From contig NZ_CP035311.1 of the NCBI RefSeq assembly GCF_004114795.1, positions 3,472,001-3,536,000 on the forward strand: a stretch of 64,000 nt of DNA, written 5' to 3'. The translations under genes and the position numbers were made by a program. The notes under the pieces were generated by a model. The model had not been told where the DNA came from, made no database searches, and saw only the letters and a program-made list of their open reading frames with translations. Of the stretch, positions 54,838-64,000 are shown in pieces. This DNA is from Janthinobacterium sp. 17J80-10 (lineage in GTDB: Bacteria > Pseudomonadota > Gammaproteobacteria > Burkholderiales > Burkholderiaceae_D). The stretch's first letter is position 1. Each line of letters begins with the position of its first letter.

Positions 54838-55473
54838 ATGAAACACAGCGACCAGAAAATCTACCTTGCCTCCAAGAGTGCGCGCAGACGCGAGCTGCTG
54901 CGCCAGATCGGGGTGGAATTCGAACTCCTGATGCTGCGCGACCAGACCCCGCGCGGACCGGAAGTCAGTGAAATCGTGCTGCCTGGCGAGGCTGCCGACG
55001 TTTATGTCGCGCGGGTCACGCTGGAAAAGGCGGAATGCGCGCATCACACCATGCTCTGGCGCAAATTGCCGGTTCGCCCGGTGCTGGCAGCCGATACCAC
55101 GGTCGTGCTCGAAGGCCGCATCCTCGGCAAGCCCGCAGGCTACGCAGAAGCGGTCGAGATGCTGCGCCTGCTTTCCGGACGAACGCACGAAGTCCTGACC
55201 AACGTCGCGGTGCGCCACTACGACGATGTGTGGCAAGTCACCCAGCGCTCGCAAGTACGCTTTGCGCATCTCACGGAAGCCGAAATCCACGCCTATTGCA
55301 TGACCACCGAACCCTACGACAAGGCCGGTGGCTACGGCATCCAGGGCATGGCCGCCGTCTTCATCGAAGAAATTTCTGGCAGCCATTCCGGCATCATGGG
55401 CTTGCCGCTGTTCGAGACGGCCGGGTTGCTGCGCCAGGCTGGCGTGCGCATCCTCGGCGCCAACGGTCAGTGA
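54838..55473 (+). CDS. maf: Maf nucleotide pyrophosphatase
   Basis: Maf/HAM1-fold nucleoside triphosphate pyrophosphatase, acting on dTTP/UTP or methylated nucleotides. 211 residues from the ATG at 54838. Landmarks are IYLASKSARRRELLRQIGVE, the catalytic PVLAADTTVVLEGRILGKP, RTHEVLTNVAV and YDKAGGYGIQGMAAVFIEEI. A TTG 15 bases earlier is the alternative start. It is 8 bases before rng. Confidence 0.95.
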   Translation: MKHSDQKIYLASKSARRRELLRQIGVEFELLMLRDQTPRGPEVSEIVLPGEAADVYVARVTLEKAECAHHTMLWRKLPVRPVLAADTTVVLEGRILGKPAGYAEAVEMLRLLSGRTHEVLTNVAVRHYDDVWQVTQRSQVRFAHLTEAEIHAYCMTTEPYDKAGGYGIQGMAAVFIEEISGSHSGIMGLPLFETAGLLRQAGVRILGANGQ

Positions 55474-55481
55474 GACGCCCC

Positions 55482-56942
55482 ATGAGCGAAGACATCCTCG
55501 TCAATATCACCCCGCAGGAAACCCGGGTTGCACTCGTCCTGCAAGGCGCCGTGCAGGAATTGCACATCGAGCGCACCTTGTCGCGTGGCATGGCCGGCAA
55601 TATCTATCTCGGCAAGGTCGTGCGCGTTTTACCCGGCATGCAATCGGCCTTCATCGACATCGGCCTGGACCGCGCCGCCTTCCTGCACGTGGCCGACATC
55701 TGGGAAGCCCGCTCGCGCGAGAACGGCGGCGCCCCCACCCCCATCGAAAAGCTCCTGTACGACGGCCAGTCGCTGATGGTGCAGGTGGTCAAGGACCCGA
55801 TCGGCACCAAGGGCGCGCGCCTGTCCACGCAAATTTCCATCGCCGGGCGCATGCTGGTCTACCTGCCGCAGGATCCGCACATCGGCATTTCGCAGCGCAT
55901 CGAAAACGAAGCCGGCCGAGAGCAGCTCAAGCAGCGCGTGCAACGCCTCCTGCCGCCCGAGGAAAAAGGCGGCTTCATCATCCGCACCATGGCCGAGGAC
56001 GCCTCCGAAGCCGACCTGCAGATGGATATCGATTACCTGCGCAAGACCTGGTCCAATCTGAGCCAATTGACCAAGACAAAGCCCGCGCCACTGCTGCTGT
56101 ACCAGGACCTGAGCCTGGCGCAACGCGTGCTGCGCGACTTCGTCAACGACGACACCTCCAGCATCCAGGTCGATTCGCGCGAAAACTTCGTCATGCTGCA
56201 GCAGTTCGCCACCACCTACACGCCTTCGGTGCTGCCGCGCCTGATGCACTACACGGGCGAGCGGCCGCTGTTCGAACTGTACGCCGTGGAAGAGGAAATC
56301 CAGCGCGCTCTGGGACGCCGCGTCGACCTGAAATCCGGCGGCTACCTGATCGTCGACCAGACCGAGGCGATGACCACCATCGACGTCAATACCGGCAGCT
56401 ATGTCAGCGGCCGCAACTTCGACGACACCATTTTCAAGACCAATCTGGAAGCGGCGCACGCCATTGCGCGCCAGCTGCGGTTGCGCAATCTGGGCGGCAT
56501 CATCATCCTCGATTTCATCGACATGGAAAACGCCGAGCACAAGACGGCCGTGCTGGCCGAATTGAACAAGGCCCTGGCGCGCGACCGCACCAAGATTTCA
56601 GTGTCAAATTTTTCCGCCCTGGGCCTGGTCGAGATGACCAGGAAGCGCACGCGCGAGTCGCTCGCGCACATCCTCTGCGAAACCTGCCCCGCATGCGCCG
56701 GCAAGGGCCAGGTCAAGACCGCGCGCACCATCTGCTATGAAATCCTGCGCGAACTGTTGCGCGAGGCGCGCCAGTTCAACCCGCGCGAATTCCGCATCCT
56801 CGCCTCGCAAGTGGTGGTGGACATGTTCCTCGAAGAAGAGTCGCAGCACCTGGCGATGCTGGGCGACTTCATCGGCAAGCCGATTTCCCTGCAGGTCGAG
56901 TCGCAGTTCCATCAGGAACAATACGACATCATCCTGATGTAG
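55482..56942 (+). CDS. rng: Ribonuclease G
   Basis: Endoribonuclease of the RNase E/G family that matures the 5' end of 16S rRNA and decays some mRNAs. 486 residues, typical of the short RNase G. S1 domain within residues about 35-130 (GNIYLGKVVRVLPGMQSAFI). DNase I-like catalytic domain with DQTEAMTTIDVNTGSYVSGR and RLRNLGGIIILDFIDM. Zn-link CETCPACAGKGQV carries the CPxC pair that holds the dimer. It ends 18 bases from the convergent msbA. Confidence 0.97.
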   Translation: MSEDILVNITPQETRVALVLQGAVQELHIERTLSRGMAGNIYLGKVVRVLPGMQSAFIDIGLDRAAFLHVADIWEARSRENGGAPTPIEKLLYDGQSLMVQVVKDPIGTKGARLSTQISIAGRMLVYLPQDPHIGISQRIENEAGREQLKQRVQRLLPPEEKGGFIIRTMAEDASEADLQMDIDYLRKTWSNLSQLTKTKPAPLLLYQDLSLAQRVLRDFVNDDTSSIQVDSRENFVMLQQFATTYTPSVLPRLMHYTGERPLFELYAVEEEIQRALGRRVDLKSGGYLIVDQTEAMTTIDVNTGSYVSGRNFDDTIFKTNLEAAHAIARQLRLRNLGGIIILDFIDMENAEHKTAVLAELNKALARDRTKISVSNFSALGLVEMTRKRTRESLAHILCETCPACAGKGQVKTARTICYEILRELLREARQFNPREFRILASQVVVDMFLEEESQHLAMLGDFIGKPISLQVESQFHQEQYDIILM

Positions 56943-56960
56943 CGCGACGGGCCTTTCGCT

Positions 56961-58685
56961 CTACGAGAACTGCAGCTGGTATAGCTTGGCGTAAATGCCG
57001 TTCTTTTCCAGCAGTTCGGCATGGGAGCCGGTCTCGGCGATCCGGCCGTGGTCCAGCACCACGATGCGGTCGGCGCGCTCGATGGTCGACAGGCGATGCG
57101 CAATCACCAGCGTGGTGCGCCCGCGCATCAGCTCATCCAGCGCCGCCTGCACTGCCCGTTCCGACTCCGTATCCAGTGCCGAGGTTGCCTCGTCCAGGAT
57201 CAGGATGGGCGCATTCTTGTAAATCGCCCGCGCAATCGCCAGGCGCTGGCGCTGGCCGCCCGACAGGCGATTGCCATTGTTGCCCACCGATGTCTCCAGG
57301 CCCTGCGGCAGGCTGGCCACCACATCCTGCAGGTGGGCCGCCCTGACCGCCGCCTCGATGCGGGCGCGATCAGGCTCGACATCGCCATAGGCAATGTTGG
57401 CGGCGACCGTGTCGTCGAACAGCACCACATTCTGGCTTACCATGGCGATCTGCGCGCGCAGGCTTGCCAGCGCAATCTGCCCTACCGCTTCGCCGTCGAG
57501 GCGAATCTCGCCGGAAGTCGGCGTATGGAAGTCCGGCACCAGGTTCACCAGGGTGGACTTGCCGCCGCCCGACGTGCCCACGAATGCCACGGTTTCGCCG
57601 GGGGCAATCGCCAGGTTCACGCCCGTCAGGGCCGCGCGCTCCTGCTCCGGATAGATAAAACCCACGTCGATGAAATCCAGCCGGCCCGTCGCGCGCCCCG
57701 GCAAGGTCTTGCCGCCGGTGCGCTCGGGCGCGGCATCGATCAGGCCGAAGACGTTTTCTGCCGCGGCCAGTCCGCGCTGCAGCGGGCCATTGATTTCGGC
57801 GAGGTGCTTCAGCGGCGTCAGCAACATCAGCATCGCGGTAATGAAGGCGGCGAAGCTTCCCACCGTGGTCTGGCCATCGCCGGCCTGCACCAGCGCAATG
57901 ACAATCACGACAGAAACCGCGCAGGCAGTCATCACCTGGGTGATCGGCACGGTGGCGGCGAAGGTGGTGGCCATGCGCATGGCAAAGCCACGCAACTTGT
58001 CGGAACGCTTTTCGAAGCGGTCCAATTCATAGCGCTGGCCACCGAAAATCTTGATGACCTGGGCGGCGCGGGTGGTTTCCTCGACCACCTGGGTCAGTTC
58101 AGCGTTAATTTCGAGGAATGTCTTGGTCAGGCGCCGAAAACGCTTGCTGGTCAGGCGCACCACGCCGGCAATCAGCGGAATCAGCACCAGGGTGACCAGC
58201 GTCAGGCGCCAGTTCAGGTAGAGCAGATAGCCCAGCAGGCCGACCACGGTCAGGCTGTCGCGGATCAGTGCGGTCAGCACGGTCTTGAGCATGTCGACGA
58301 TCTGCTGCACTTCGAACATCATCGAGTTGATCACCTGGCCGACCGAATTGCCGCTGTAATAGCCGAGCGGCACATCCATCAGGCGCCCAAACATGCCTTC
58401 GCGCAGTCGGTTCTGCAGCCGGGTCGACACCCAGGTAATCATGTAAGTCGTGACAAACGTCGACATGCCGCGCAGCAGGAAAATCCCGACAAGGAAGGCC
58501 GGCACCATCCATAGCGAAAACGTCCGCTTGCCGGAAAAGCCCTTGTCGAGCAGGATTTCCATCATTTTTACCAGCGCCGGTTCTGATGCGGCGGTCAGCG
58601 CCATGCCGAGCAAAGCCAGGGCCAGGCGCCCCTTGTAGGGCGCCAGCATCAGAACGAGGCGTTTCAATTGCGGCGAAAATGCCAT
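56961..58685 (-). CDS. msbA: Lipid A export ABC transporter MsbA
   Basis: Homodimeric ABC flippase that moves lipid A-core across the inner membrane. 574 residues: six transmembrane helices in residues 1-310, then the ATPase. Walker A is FVGTSGGGKSTLVNLV, signature NRLSGGQRQRLAIARAIYKN, Walker B PILILDEATSALDTESERAV, H-loop RTTLVIAHRLSTIE. The start at 58685 reads MAFSPQLKRLVLMLAPYKGR. It shares strand with the O-antigen ligase-like and glycosyltransferase genes, so the three form an LPS cluster. Confidence 0.95.
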   Translation of the reverse strand: MAFSPQLKRLVLMLAPYKGRLALALLGMALTAASEPALVKMMEILLDKGFSGKRTFSLWMVPAFLVGIFLLRGMSTFVTTYMITWVSTRLQNRLREGMFGRLMDVPLGYYSGNSVGQVINSMMFEVQQIVDMLKTVLTALIRDSLTVVGLLGYLLYLNWRLTLVTLVLIPLIAGVVRLTSKRFRRLTKTFLEINAELTQVVEETTRAAQVIKIFGGQRYELDRFEKRSDKLRGFAMRMATTFAATVPITQVMTACAVSVVIVIALVQAGDGQTTVGSFAAFITAMLMLLTPLKHLAEINGPLQRGLAAAENVFGLIDAAPERTGGKTLPGRATGRLDFIDVGFIYPEQERAALTGVNLAIAPGETVAFVGTSGGGKSTLVNLVPDFHTPTSGEIRLDGEAVGQIALASLRAQIAMVSQNVVLFDDTVAANIAYGDVEPDRARIEAAVRAAHLQDVVASLPQGLETSVGNNGNRLSGGQRQRLAIARAIYKNAPILILDEATSALDTESERAVQAALDELMRGRTTLVIAHRLSTIERADRIVVLDHGRIAETGSHAELLEKNGIYAKLYQLQFS

Positions 58686-58699
58686 GGTAGTTCCCGGTT

Positions 58700-59905
58700 T
58701 CAGCCAGCGATCGCTGGCGTGTGGCGTCTGGCGCCGGCCAGCGGAATCGCCAGCAGGATCATGAACGGCATGCCGAACACGGCATCGCGCAGCACCGCAT
58801 TGAACATGCCGCCCACCATGATGGCCAGGCCCAGCATGAGTAGCGGCATGCCCTCAGCCTCCGGCATGCGCCACGCCACCAGCAGTTGCGTCAGCCAGAT
58901 CCACAGCAATGCCGCCAGGCCCAGCACGCCCATTTCCGCTGCGTACAGCAGATAATCATTATGGGGGGTGGCAAAGGCATACGTGTCGCGTTCCCGCGCC
59001 AGTTTGGCATAGAGGGGCTCCCAAGTGCCGATACCATGTCCGGTCAGTGGCTTGTCGGCGATGATTTCGGTCGTCAAGGCATAAATTTCCAGACGGATCC
59101 CTTGATGGCTGGGCTTTTGTCCCTGCGAATAGGCGGCCACATCCTGGAACGCGGACGCCATGCGCGTCTTGAACGTACTCGATGATGCCATGACTGCAGC
59201 GAGCATGACGGCCGATACCAGCAGGACACCGACACTACGCCCATTCCACTTCAGGCAGCGCAAGCCAACCAGCAGGCACATCAGCAAAAAAATGATGGAT
59301 GCAGTGCGGGTCCTGGCCAGGAAAAGCACCGGCAATGCAATATAAACGATGGTAAGGATACGCATCAGCAACACCTGGCGGTTGCTGGCCAGGCGCGTAA
59401 TATCCCGAAGAAGGAAGCCGACTGCCAGCGCCAGTAAAATACCGACCATGATCGACTTGTTCCCGTAATAGGAAGCATAGGCGCTGAACAGGCTAATATG
59501 GGGCAGCAAGTCTGCAGCGTTCAAATAAAGCAGGGTTGATGCAACGACTGCGCCCGCGGCGAAGGACTTGAAGGCTCTGCCCTGCCAATCGCCTTTCCCG
59601 ACACTGAGGAACAGCAGCAGGAACAGGTAGATCTGATAATGGGCGAAACTGGACCAGAATCCGCGCGCCGGCCGTTCCAGAACAATCGCCGCCAGGCAGC
59701 TCAGGAGCGTCAAGGCAACGACCGGCCGGAACATCACGTTTTCCTTCATTCGCAGCCACGCCCCGCGGTAGTCGCCAGCCAGCAGCAGACTGAAAAGGAA
59801 AACAACCACCCCGAAATAGATGATCCCGATCGGAAAAAACAACAGGAAAGGCAGGACCGCCAATACTTTCTGCGGCCACTCGCTGCGGCGTGCTGCGAAA
59901 CTCAT
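58700..59905 (-). CDS. O-antigen ligase-like (Wzy/WaaL) membrane protein
   Basis: Polytopic membrane protein of 401 residues with about ten helices. The large periplasmic loop and the Wzy_C region (GIRLEIYALTTEIIADKPLT, GHGIGTWEPLYAKLARERDT, ATPHNDYLLYAAEMGVLGLA) are typical of WaaL ligases, which attach O-polysaccharide to lipid A-core, with a conserved His in PHNDY. It could alternatively be a polymerase. Upstream of msbA by 14 bases. Confidence 0.8.
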   Translation of the reverse strand: MSFAARRSEWPQKVLAVLPFLLFFPIGIIYFGVVVFLFSLLLAGDYRGAWLRMKENVMFRPVVALTLLSCLAAIVLERPARGFWSSFAHYQIYLFLLLFLSVGKGDWQGRAFKSFAAGAVVASTLLYLNAADLLPHISLFSAYASYYGNKSIMVGILLALAVGFLLRDITRLASNRQVLLMRILTIVYIALPVLFLARTRTASIIFLLMCLLVGLRCLKWNGRSVGVLLVSAVMLAAVMASSSTFKTRMASAFQDVAAYSQGQKPSHQGIRLEIYALTTEIIADKPLTGHGIGTWEPLYAKLARERDTYAFATPHNDYLLYAAEMGVLGLAALLWIWLTQLLVAWRMPEAEGMPLLMLGLAIMVGGMFNAVLRDAVFGMPFMILLAIPLAGARRHTPAIAG

Positions 59906-59931
59906 CGTCGGTGTAATAACGGTATTAATGG

Positions 59932-60687
59932 TTACTCGCGCCAGTAATCGGCGATCCAGGGCGCCTTCTTGACGAAGCGCAGCGCGCGATTGCGCCGCCC
60001 TTCCAGGGCGTCAGGCGGATTCACCTCGCCATGGAAAATGACGATACGGGTACCGGCAGGCACGTGCGGCGCGCGCCAGTAATTCAGCGGCCAGCGTGGA
60101 ATGCAATGATATTTGTAGCTGCAGCACCAGTCAGCAGGCCAGTAGTCCAGCTTGCCCTGCTTGTGCAAGACATCCGACAAAAATGCTTGCTCGTTGCGGA
60201 ACGTCTTGCGCGCGTCGGCCTGGGTGGCGCGGAACTGCGCCAGGACATCCGCATGGGCGCCCAGGCGGAACCGGTAGACCGATGAATTGCCCGTCACCCG
60301 CCAGGGACGCTTCCAGTCATGGATGATCAGGAATTCGCCGGGCTGCTCGAAAAAACAGTCGATACTGTCGGTGATGACGACGTCCAGGTCGAGAAACAGC
60401 GCCGTGCCGCGCAAACCATGCAAGTCGGCTTCGAAGGTTGTCAGTTTTTTCCAGCCGCGCTCGGGCAAGCCGTCGGGCAGCTTCAGGTCGGGAATCGGCA
60501 GGCATTCGACCTCGGCGCGCACGCCTTCGCTGCGGTCGGTCAGGCAAACGAAGCGGAAATCGCCGCGCAAGTGGCGCCGCACCATCGCATACAGGCGGTT
60601 GACGTACTCGGGGCCGTACTTGGTGCCCCACTTCATGCACAGGATCACGCGCCCGTCATCGGCCGCCGGGGTGCTCGTTGTTGTCAA
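59932..60687 (-). CDS. Glycosyltransferase-like protein
   Basis: Cytoplasmic protein of about 251 residues. The opening GRVILCMKWGTKYGPEYVNR, LYAMVRRHLRGDFRFVCLTD and the acidic LRGTALFLDLDVVITDSIDC (DxD) point to a GT-A fold transferase; DKACYWPADW-like region reads LDYWPADWCCSYKYHCIPRW. The end FHGEVNPPDALEGRRN fits. The start is not an ATG: a TTG at 60687 has GGAG five bases upstream; GTG at 60693 is the alternative. Probably transfers a sugar in LPS core or O-antigen assembly. Confidence 0.75.
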   Translation of the reverse strand: MTTTSTPAADDGRVILCMKWGTKYGPEYVNRLYAMVRRHLRGDFRFVCLTDRSEGVRAEVECLPIPDLKLPDGLPERGWKKLTTFEADLHGLRGTALFLDLDVVITDSIDCFFEQPGEFLIIHDWKRPWRVTGNSSVYRFRLGAHADVLAQFRATQADARKTFRNEQAFLSDVLHKQGKLDYWPADWCCSYKYHCIPRWPLNYWRAPHVPAGTRIVIFHGEVNPPDALEGRRNRALRFVKKAPWIADYWRE

Positions 60688-60842
60688 AATCACTCCATCC
60701 AGTAAAAACTGCGGGCCGCAAAGGCCCGGACTGTCCGGATTATCCCCGGCCATTTCAAGTTGTGCAATGACTTGAGGGAAAATCCCGGCATTTCGCCGGT
60801 CGGGCTTCCCGCCAGGGGGTTCCGGGCGGGTAAAATAGGCAG

Positions 60843-63800
60843 ATGACTTCCCCGCAATTTATCCATCTCCGCCTCCACTCCGAATACTCCATCGCCGATG
60901 GCCTGGTGCGCATCGACGACGTCGTCAAGGCAGCCGCCAAGGACCAGCAACCGGCGCTCGCCATCACCGACCTTGCCAACCTGTTCGGCATGGTCAAGTT
61001 CTACAAGGCGGCACGCGGCAAGGGCGTCAAGCCGATCGCCGGCTGCGACGTCTGGATCACCAACGACGACGACCGCGAAAAACCCTCGCGCCTGCTTTTG
61101 CTGGTCAAGAACCGCGATGGCTACCTGCAGCTGTGCGAATTGCTGAGCCAGGCCTGGCTGACCAACCTGCACCGCGGACGCGCTGAAATCCGCGCCGAAT
61201 GGCTGGCGCAATTGCCCCCGGGCGGCCTGATTGCCTTGTCGGGCGCGCAATACGGCGATATCGGCATGGCCATCGACAATGGCAACCTGGCGGCCGCGGA
61301 AAAATCCGCGCAGCGCTGGGCAACGATCTTTGCCGGGCATTTTTACATCGAAGTGCAGCGGCCTGGTCTCGGCAATACCGAGGCGCCCCTGCGCCAGGCG
61401 GTGGCGCTGGCCGCCCGCCTCGGCCTGCCGGTGGTGGCAACCCACCCTGTGCAATTCCTGAGCCCGGAAGAATTCACCGCGCACGAAGCGCGCACCTGTA
61501 TCGCCGAGGGCGAGATCCTCGCCAATACGCGCCGCGTCAGGCGTTTTTCCGAACAACAGTACTTCAAGACGCAGGACGAAATGGTGGCGCTGTTTGCCGA
61601 CATGCCTGCGGCGCTGCAGAACACCCTGGAAATCGCCAAGCGCTGCAACCTCGAGCTGGAACTGGGCAAGCCCAAGCTGCCGAATTTCCCCACCCCCGGC
61701 ATGACCATCGACGAGTTCCTGGTGGCGCAGTCGAAGGCGGGCCTGGAGGAACGCCTGCTGCAGTTATTCCCGGATGAAACCAGGCGCGAGCAGGTGCGCC
61801 AGCGCTATGAGGATCGCCTGAAGTTCGAGACCGACACCATCATCAAGATGGGCTTTCCCGGCTACTTCCTCATCGTGGCGGACTTTATCCAGTGGGGCAA
61901 GAACAATGGCGTGCCGGTGGGGCCGGGGCGCGGCTCCGGCGCCGGCTCGCTGGTGGCGTATGCGCTCAAGATCACGGATCTCGACCCGCTCCAGTACAAC
62001 CTGCTGTTCGAGCGCTTCCTGAACCCGGAACGCGTCTCGATGCCCGACTTCGACATCGACTTTTGCCAGGAAAACCGCGACCGCGTGATCCAGTACGTCA
62101 AGGACCGCTACGGCCGCGAGGCCGTGTCGCAGATCGCCACCTTCGGCACCATGGCCGCCAAGGGCGCGGTGCGCGATGTCGGCCGCGTGCTCGACATGAG
62201 CTACATGTTTTGCGACGGCATCTCCAAGCTGATTCCGTTCAAGCCGGGCAAGCAGGTCACCATTGCCGACGCCATCGAGGAAGAGCCGCTCCTGAAGGAG
62301 CGCATGAACAACGAGGAAGAGGTCAAGCAGTTGCTCGACCTCGCCCAGCAAGTTGAAGGCATTGCCCGCAACATCGGCATGCACGCCGGCGGCGTGCTGA
62401 TCGCCCCCGGCAAGCTGACCGATTTTTGCCCGCTTTACACCCAGGGCGGCGACGCCGGCGTGGTGTCGCAGTACGACAAGGATGACGTCGAGGCCGTCGG
62501 CCTGGTCAAGTTCGACTTTCTGGGCCTGACCACGCTGACCATCCTGGATCGCGCGGTGAACTACATCAAGATGCTCGACCCGGCCAAGGCCGATTTCGCG
62601 CTGGAGAAGCTGCCGCTGAACGACCGGCCCTCCTATGAGCTGCTGACCAAGGCAAAAACCGTCGCCGTGTTCCAGCTTGAAAGCCGCGGCATGCAGGGCA
62701 TGCTGAAGGATGCGCGGCCCGACCGCTTCGAGGACATCATTGCGCTGGTGGCGCTGTACCGTCCGGGCCCGATGGACCTGATCCCGGATTTTTGCCGACG
62801 CAAGCATGGCGAGAAATTCGACTATCCTGATCCGCGCACCGAGGGCATCCTGTCCGAAACCTACGGCATCATGGTGTACCAGGAGCAGGTGATGCAGATG
62901 GCACAGGTGATCGGCGGCTACTCGCTGGGCGGCGCCGATCTCTTGCGTCGCGCCATGGGCAAGAAGAAGGCCGAGGAAATGGCCGAGCATCGCGAAATTT
63001 TCCGCACCGGCGCCGCCAAGAACGGCCTGACGCAGGAAAAGGCCGACGAGATTTTCGACTTGATGGAAAAGTTCGCCGGCTACGGCTTCAACAAGTCGCA
63101 CGCCGCCGCCTACGCGCTGCTGTCCTATCACACCGCCTACCTCAAGGCGCATCATCCGGCCGCGTTCATGGCAGCCAACATGTCGTTGGCCATGGACGAC
63201 ACCGACAAGGTCAAGATCCTGGTCGAGGATGCCATGGATGTCTGCGGCCTGACGATCCTGCCGCCGGACATCAACCAGTCGGACTACCGCTTCATGCCGG
63301 TGGGCGAGCCGGGCAAGAAAGCCATGCAGATCCGCTATGGCCTGGGCGCGGTCAAGGGCTCGGGCCAGGGCGCCATCGAGGCGATCGTCGCTGCGCGCAA
63401 GTCTGGCGGGCCGTTTACCGACCTGTTCGACTTTACCAAGCGGGTGGACAAGCAGCAGATCAACCGCCGCACCATCGAATCGCTGATCCGCGCCGGCGCC
63501 TTCGACTGCTTCCAGGTCGACCGCGCGATCCTGCTGGCATCGGTTGCCCTGGCGCTGGAAGGCGCCGAGCAGGCCCAGGCGGCTGCCAACCAGGTCAGCT
63601 TGTTCGGCGACGACAGCGACATGGCTGCGCCCCCCGAATACATCAAGGTGCCTGCCTGGAGCGAGAAGCAGCGCCTGACCGAGGAAAAGGCCGCGCTTGG
63701 CTTCTACCTGTCCGGCCACCTGTTCAATGCCTATGCTCCCGAAGTGCGCAAGTTCGCGCGCAGCAAGCTGGCCGACCTCGCGCCCTCGCGCGATCCGCGC

Positions 63801-64000
63801 CTGATCGCCGGCGTCATCACCACGGTGCGCACGCAAATGACCCAGCGCGGCAAGCTGGTCATCGTCACGCTCGACGACGGCAGCGCAACAGTCGATGTCA
63901 CGGTCTACAACGAGATGTTCGAGCCGAACCGGCGCATGTTCAAGGAAGACGAATTCCTGGCCGTGCAGGGCAAGGTCTCGGAAGACCGCTTCTCCGGCGG
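60843..64000 (+). CDS. dnaE: DNA polymerase III alpha subunit, 3' end outside window
   Basis: Catalytic subunit of the replicative polymerase. 1052 codons are visible of about 1150. N-terminal PHP domain (IHLRLHSEYSIADGLVRIDD), polymerase core with catalytic aspartates in SMPDFDIDFCQENRDRVIQY, GPGRGSGAGSLVAYALKITD, GYGFNKSHAAAYALLSYHTA, the tandem HhH region near IESLIRAGAFDCF, and the OB domain VITTVRTQMTQRGKLVIVTL running to the edge. It is divergent from the glycosyltransferase gene. Confidence 0.97.
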   Translation, partial: MTSPQFIHLRLHSEYSIADGLVRIDDVVKAAAKDQQPALAITDLANLFGMVKFYKAARGKGVKPIAGCDVWITNDDDREKPSRLLLLVKNRDGYLQLCELLSQAWLTNLHRGRAEIRAEWLAQLPPGGLIALSGAQYGDIGMAIDNGNLAAAEKSAQRWATIFAGHFYIEVQRPGLGNTEAPLRQAVALAARLGLPVVATHPVQFLSPEEFTAHEARTCIAEGEILANTRRVRRFSEQQYFKTQDEMVALFADMPAALQNTLEIAKRCNLELELGKPKLPNFPTPGMTIDEFLVAQSKAGLEERLLQLFPDETRREQVRQRYEDRLKFETDTIIKMGFPGYFLIVADFIQWGKNNGVPVGPGRGSGAGSLVAYALKITDLDPLQYNLLFERFLNPERVSMPDFDIDFCQENRDRVIQYVKDRYGREAVSQIATFGTMAAKGAVRDVGRVLDMSYMFCDGISKLIPFKPGKQVTIADAIEEEPLLKERMNNEEEVKQLLDLAQQVEGIARNIGMHAGGVLIAPGKLTDFCPLYTQGGDAGVVSQYDKDDVEAVGLVKFDFLGLTTLTILDRAVNYIKMLDPAKADFALEKLPLNDRPSYELLTKAKTVAVFQLESRGMQGMLKDARPDRFEDIIALVALYRPGPMDLIPDFCRRKHGEKFDYPDPRTEGILSETYGIMVYQEQVMQMAQVIGGYSLGGADLLRRAMGKKKAEEMAEHREIFRTGAAKNGLTQEKADEIFDLMEKFAGYGFNKSHAAAYALLSYHTAYLKAHHPAAFMAANMSLAMDDTDKVKILVEDAMDVCGLTILPPDINQSDYRFMPVGEPGKKAMQIRYGLGAVKGSGQGAIEAIVAARKSGGPFTDLFDFTKRVDKQQINRRTIESLIRAGAFDCFQVDRAILLASVALALEGAEQAQAAANQVSLFGDDSDMAAPPEYIKVPAWSEKQRLTEEKAALGFYLSGHLFNAYAPEVRKFARSKLADLAPSRDPRLIAGVITTVRTQMTQRGKLVIVTLDDGSATVDVTVYNEMFEPNRRMFKEDEFLAVQGKVSEDRFSG

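Noticed and set aside
61764-63836. 690-codon open frame on the minus strand
   Set aside because: Antisense shadow of dnaE, with the repetitive Leu/His/Ala composition typical of such shadows.

Overview
The window reads as part of a betaproteobacterial chromosome, most likely Burkholderiales and probably Oxalobacteraceae. I infer this from high-GC coding, the block yebC-purD-hemF-rsfS-rlmH-maf-rng next to msbA and dnaE, a napEDABC operon beside ccmABCDEFGHI, and a PEP-CTERM protein. No species can be named from sequence alone.

Layout. (1) 1-3.5 kb: opgG-opgH for osmoregulated periplasmic glucans, opgH running off the left edge. (2) 4.2-6.5 kb: a luciferase-like flavin monooxygenase and a Bcr/CflA-type exporter. 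(3) 6.5-13.5 kb: the complete system I cytochrome c maturation operon, minus strand. (4) 13.9-17.9 kb: napEDABC for periplasmic nitrate reduction, plus strand. Its products NapB and NapC carry six CxxCH haem sites and depend on the adjacent ccm operon. (5) 18-19.4 kb: oxygen-independent coproporphyrinogen oxidase HemN with an FNR-type box upstream, so haem supply, haem attachment and nitrate respiration sit together. (6) 19.6-24.7 kb: a DUF454 membrane protein, a ProQ-domain RNA chaperone, a Hanks-type kinase, a flavin reductase, an AI-2E-family protein and a periplasmic protein.

(7) 24.9-42.2 kb is the accessory-looking part, visibly less GC-rich. It holds an L,D-transpeptidase remnant, two OmpA-like proteins, a lipoprotein with an Ig-like plus ice-binding (DUF3494) domain, a hybrid histidine kinase with a REC-PAS protein and a Crp/Fnr-type regulator, and many small envelope proteins: two glycine-zipper paralogues, an lmo0937-type peptide, DUF4124, DUF3185, BON, a phospholipase-D-type lipoprotein, SRPBCC, a LolA-like protein and a half-cupredoxin. 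I read it as an envelope or cold/general stress region. (8) 42.4-43.3 kb: an orphan PEP-CTERM protein and tRNA-Thr(CGT) between strong terminators.

(9) 43.4-50.4 kb: fbp, pepN, two lipoproteins, a quinone reductase and an EamA transporter. (10) 50.5-57 kb: yebC, purD, hemF, rsfS, rlmH, maf, rng. nadD, often found between hemF and rsfS in relatives, is absent, and RsfS carries a long Lys/Ala/Thr tail. (11) 57-60.7 kb: msbA, an O-antigen-ligase-like protein and a glycosyltransferase (LPS assembly). (12) 60.8 kb to the end: dnaE, cut by the window. Several genes too short for routine ORF calling were found by eye, each with a start and usually a ribosome binding site: napE, a 44-aa protein at 21.7 kb, the lmo0937-type peptide, a 56-aa protein at 34.3 kb and a 45-aa protein at 48.3 kb. 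No CRISPR array, intact insertion sequence, integrase or rRNA gene was seen.
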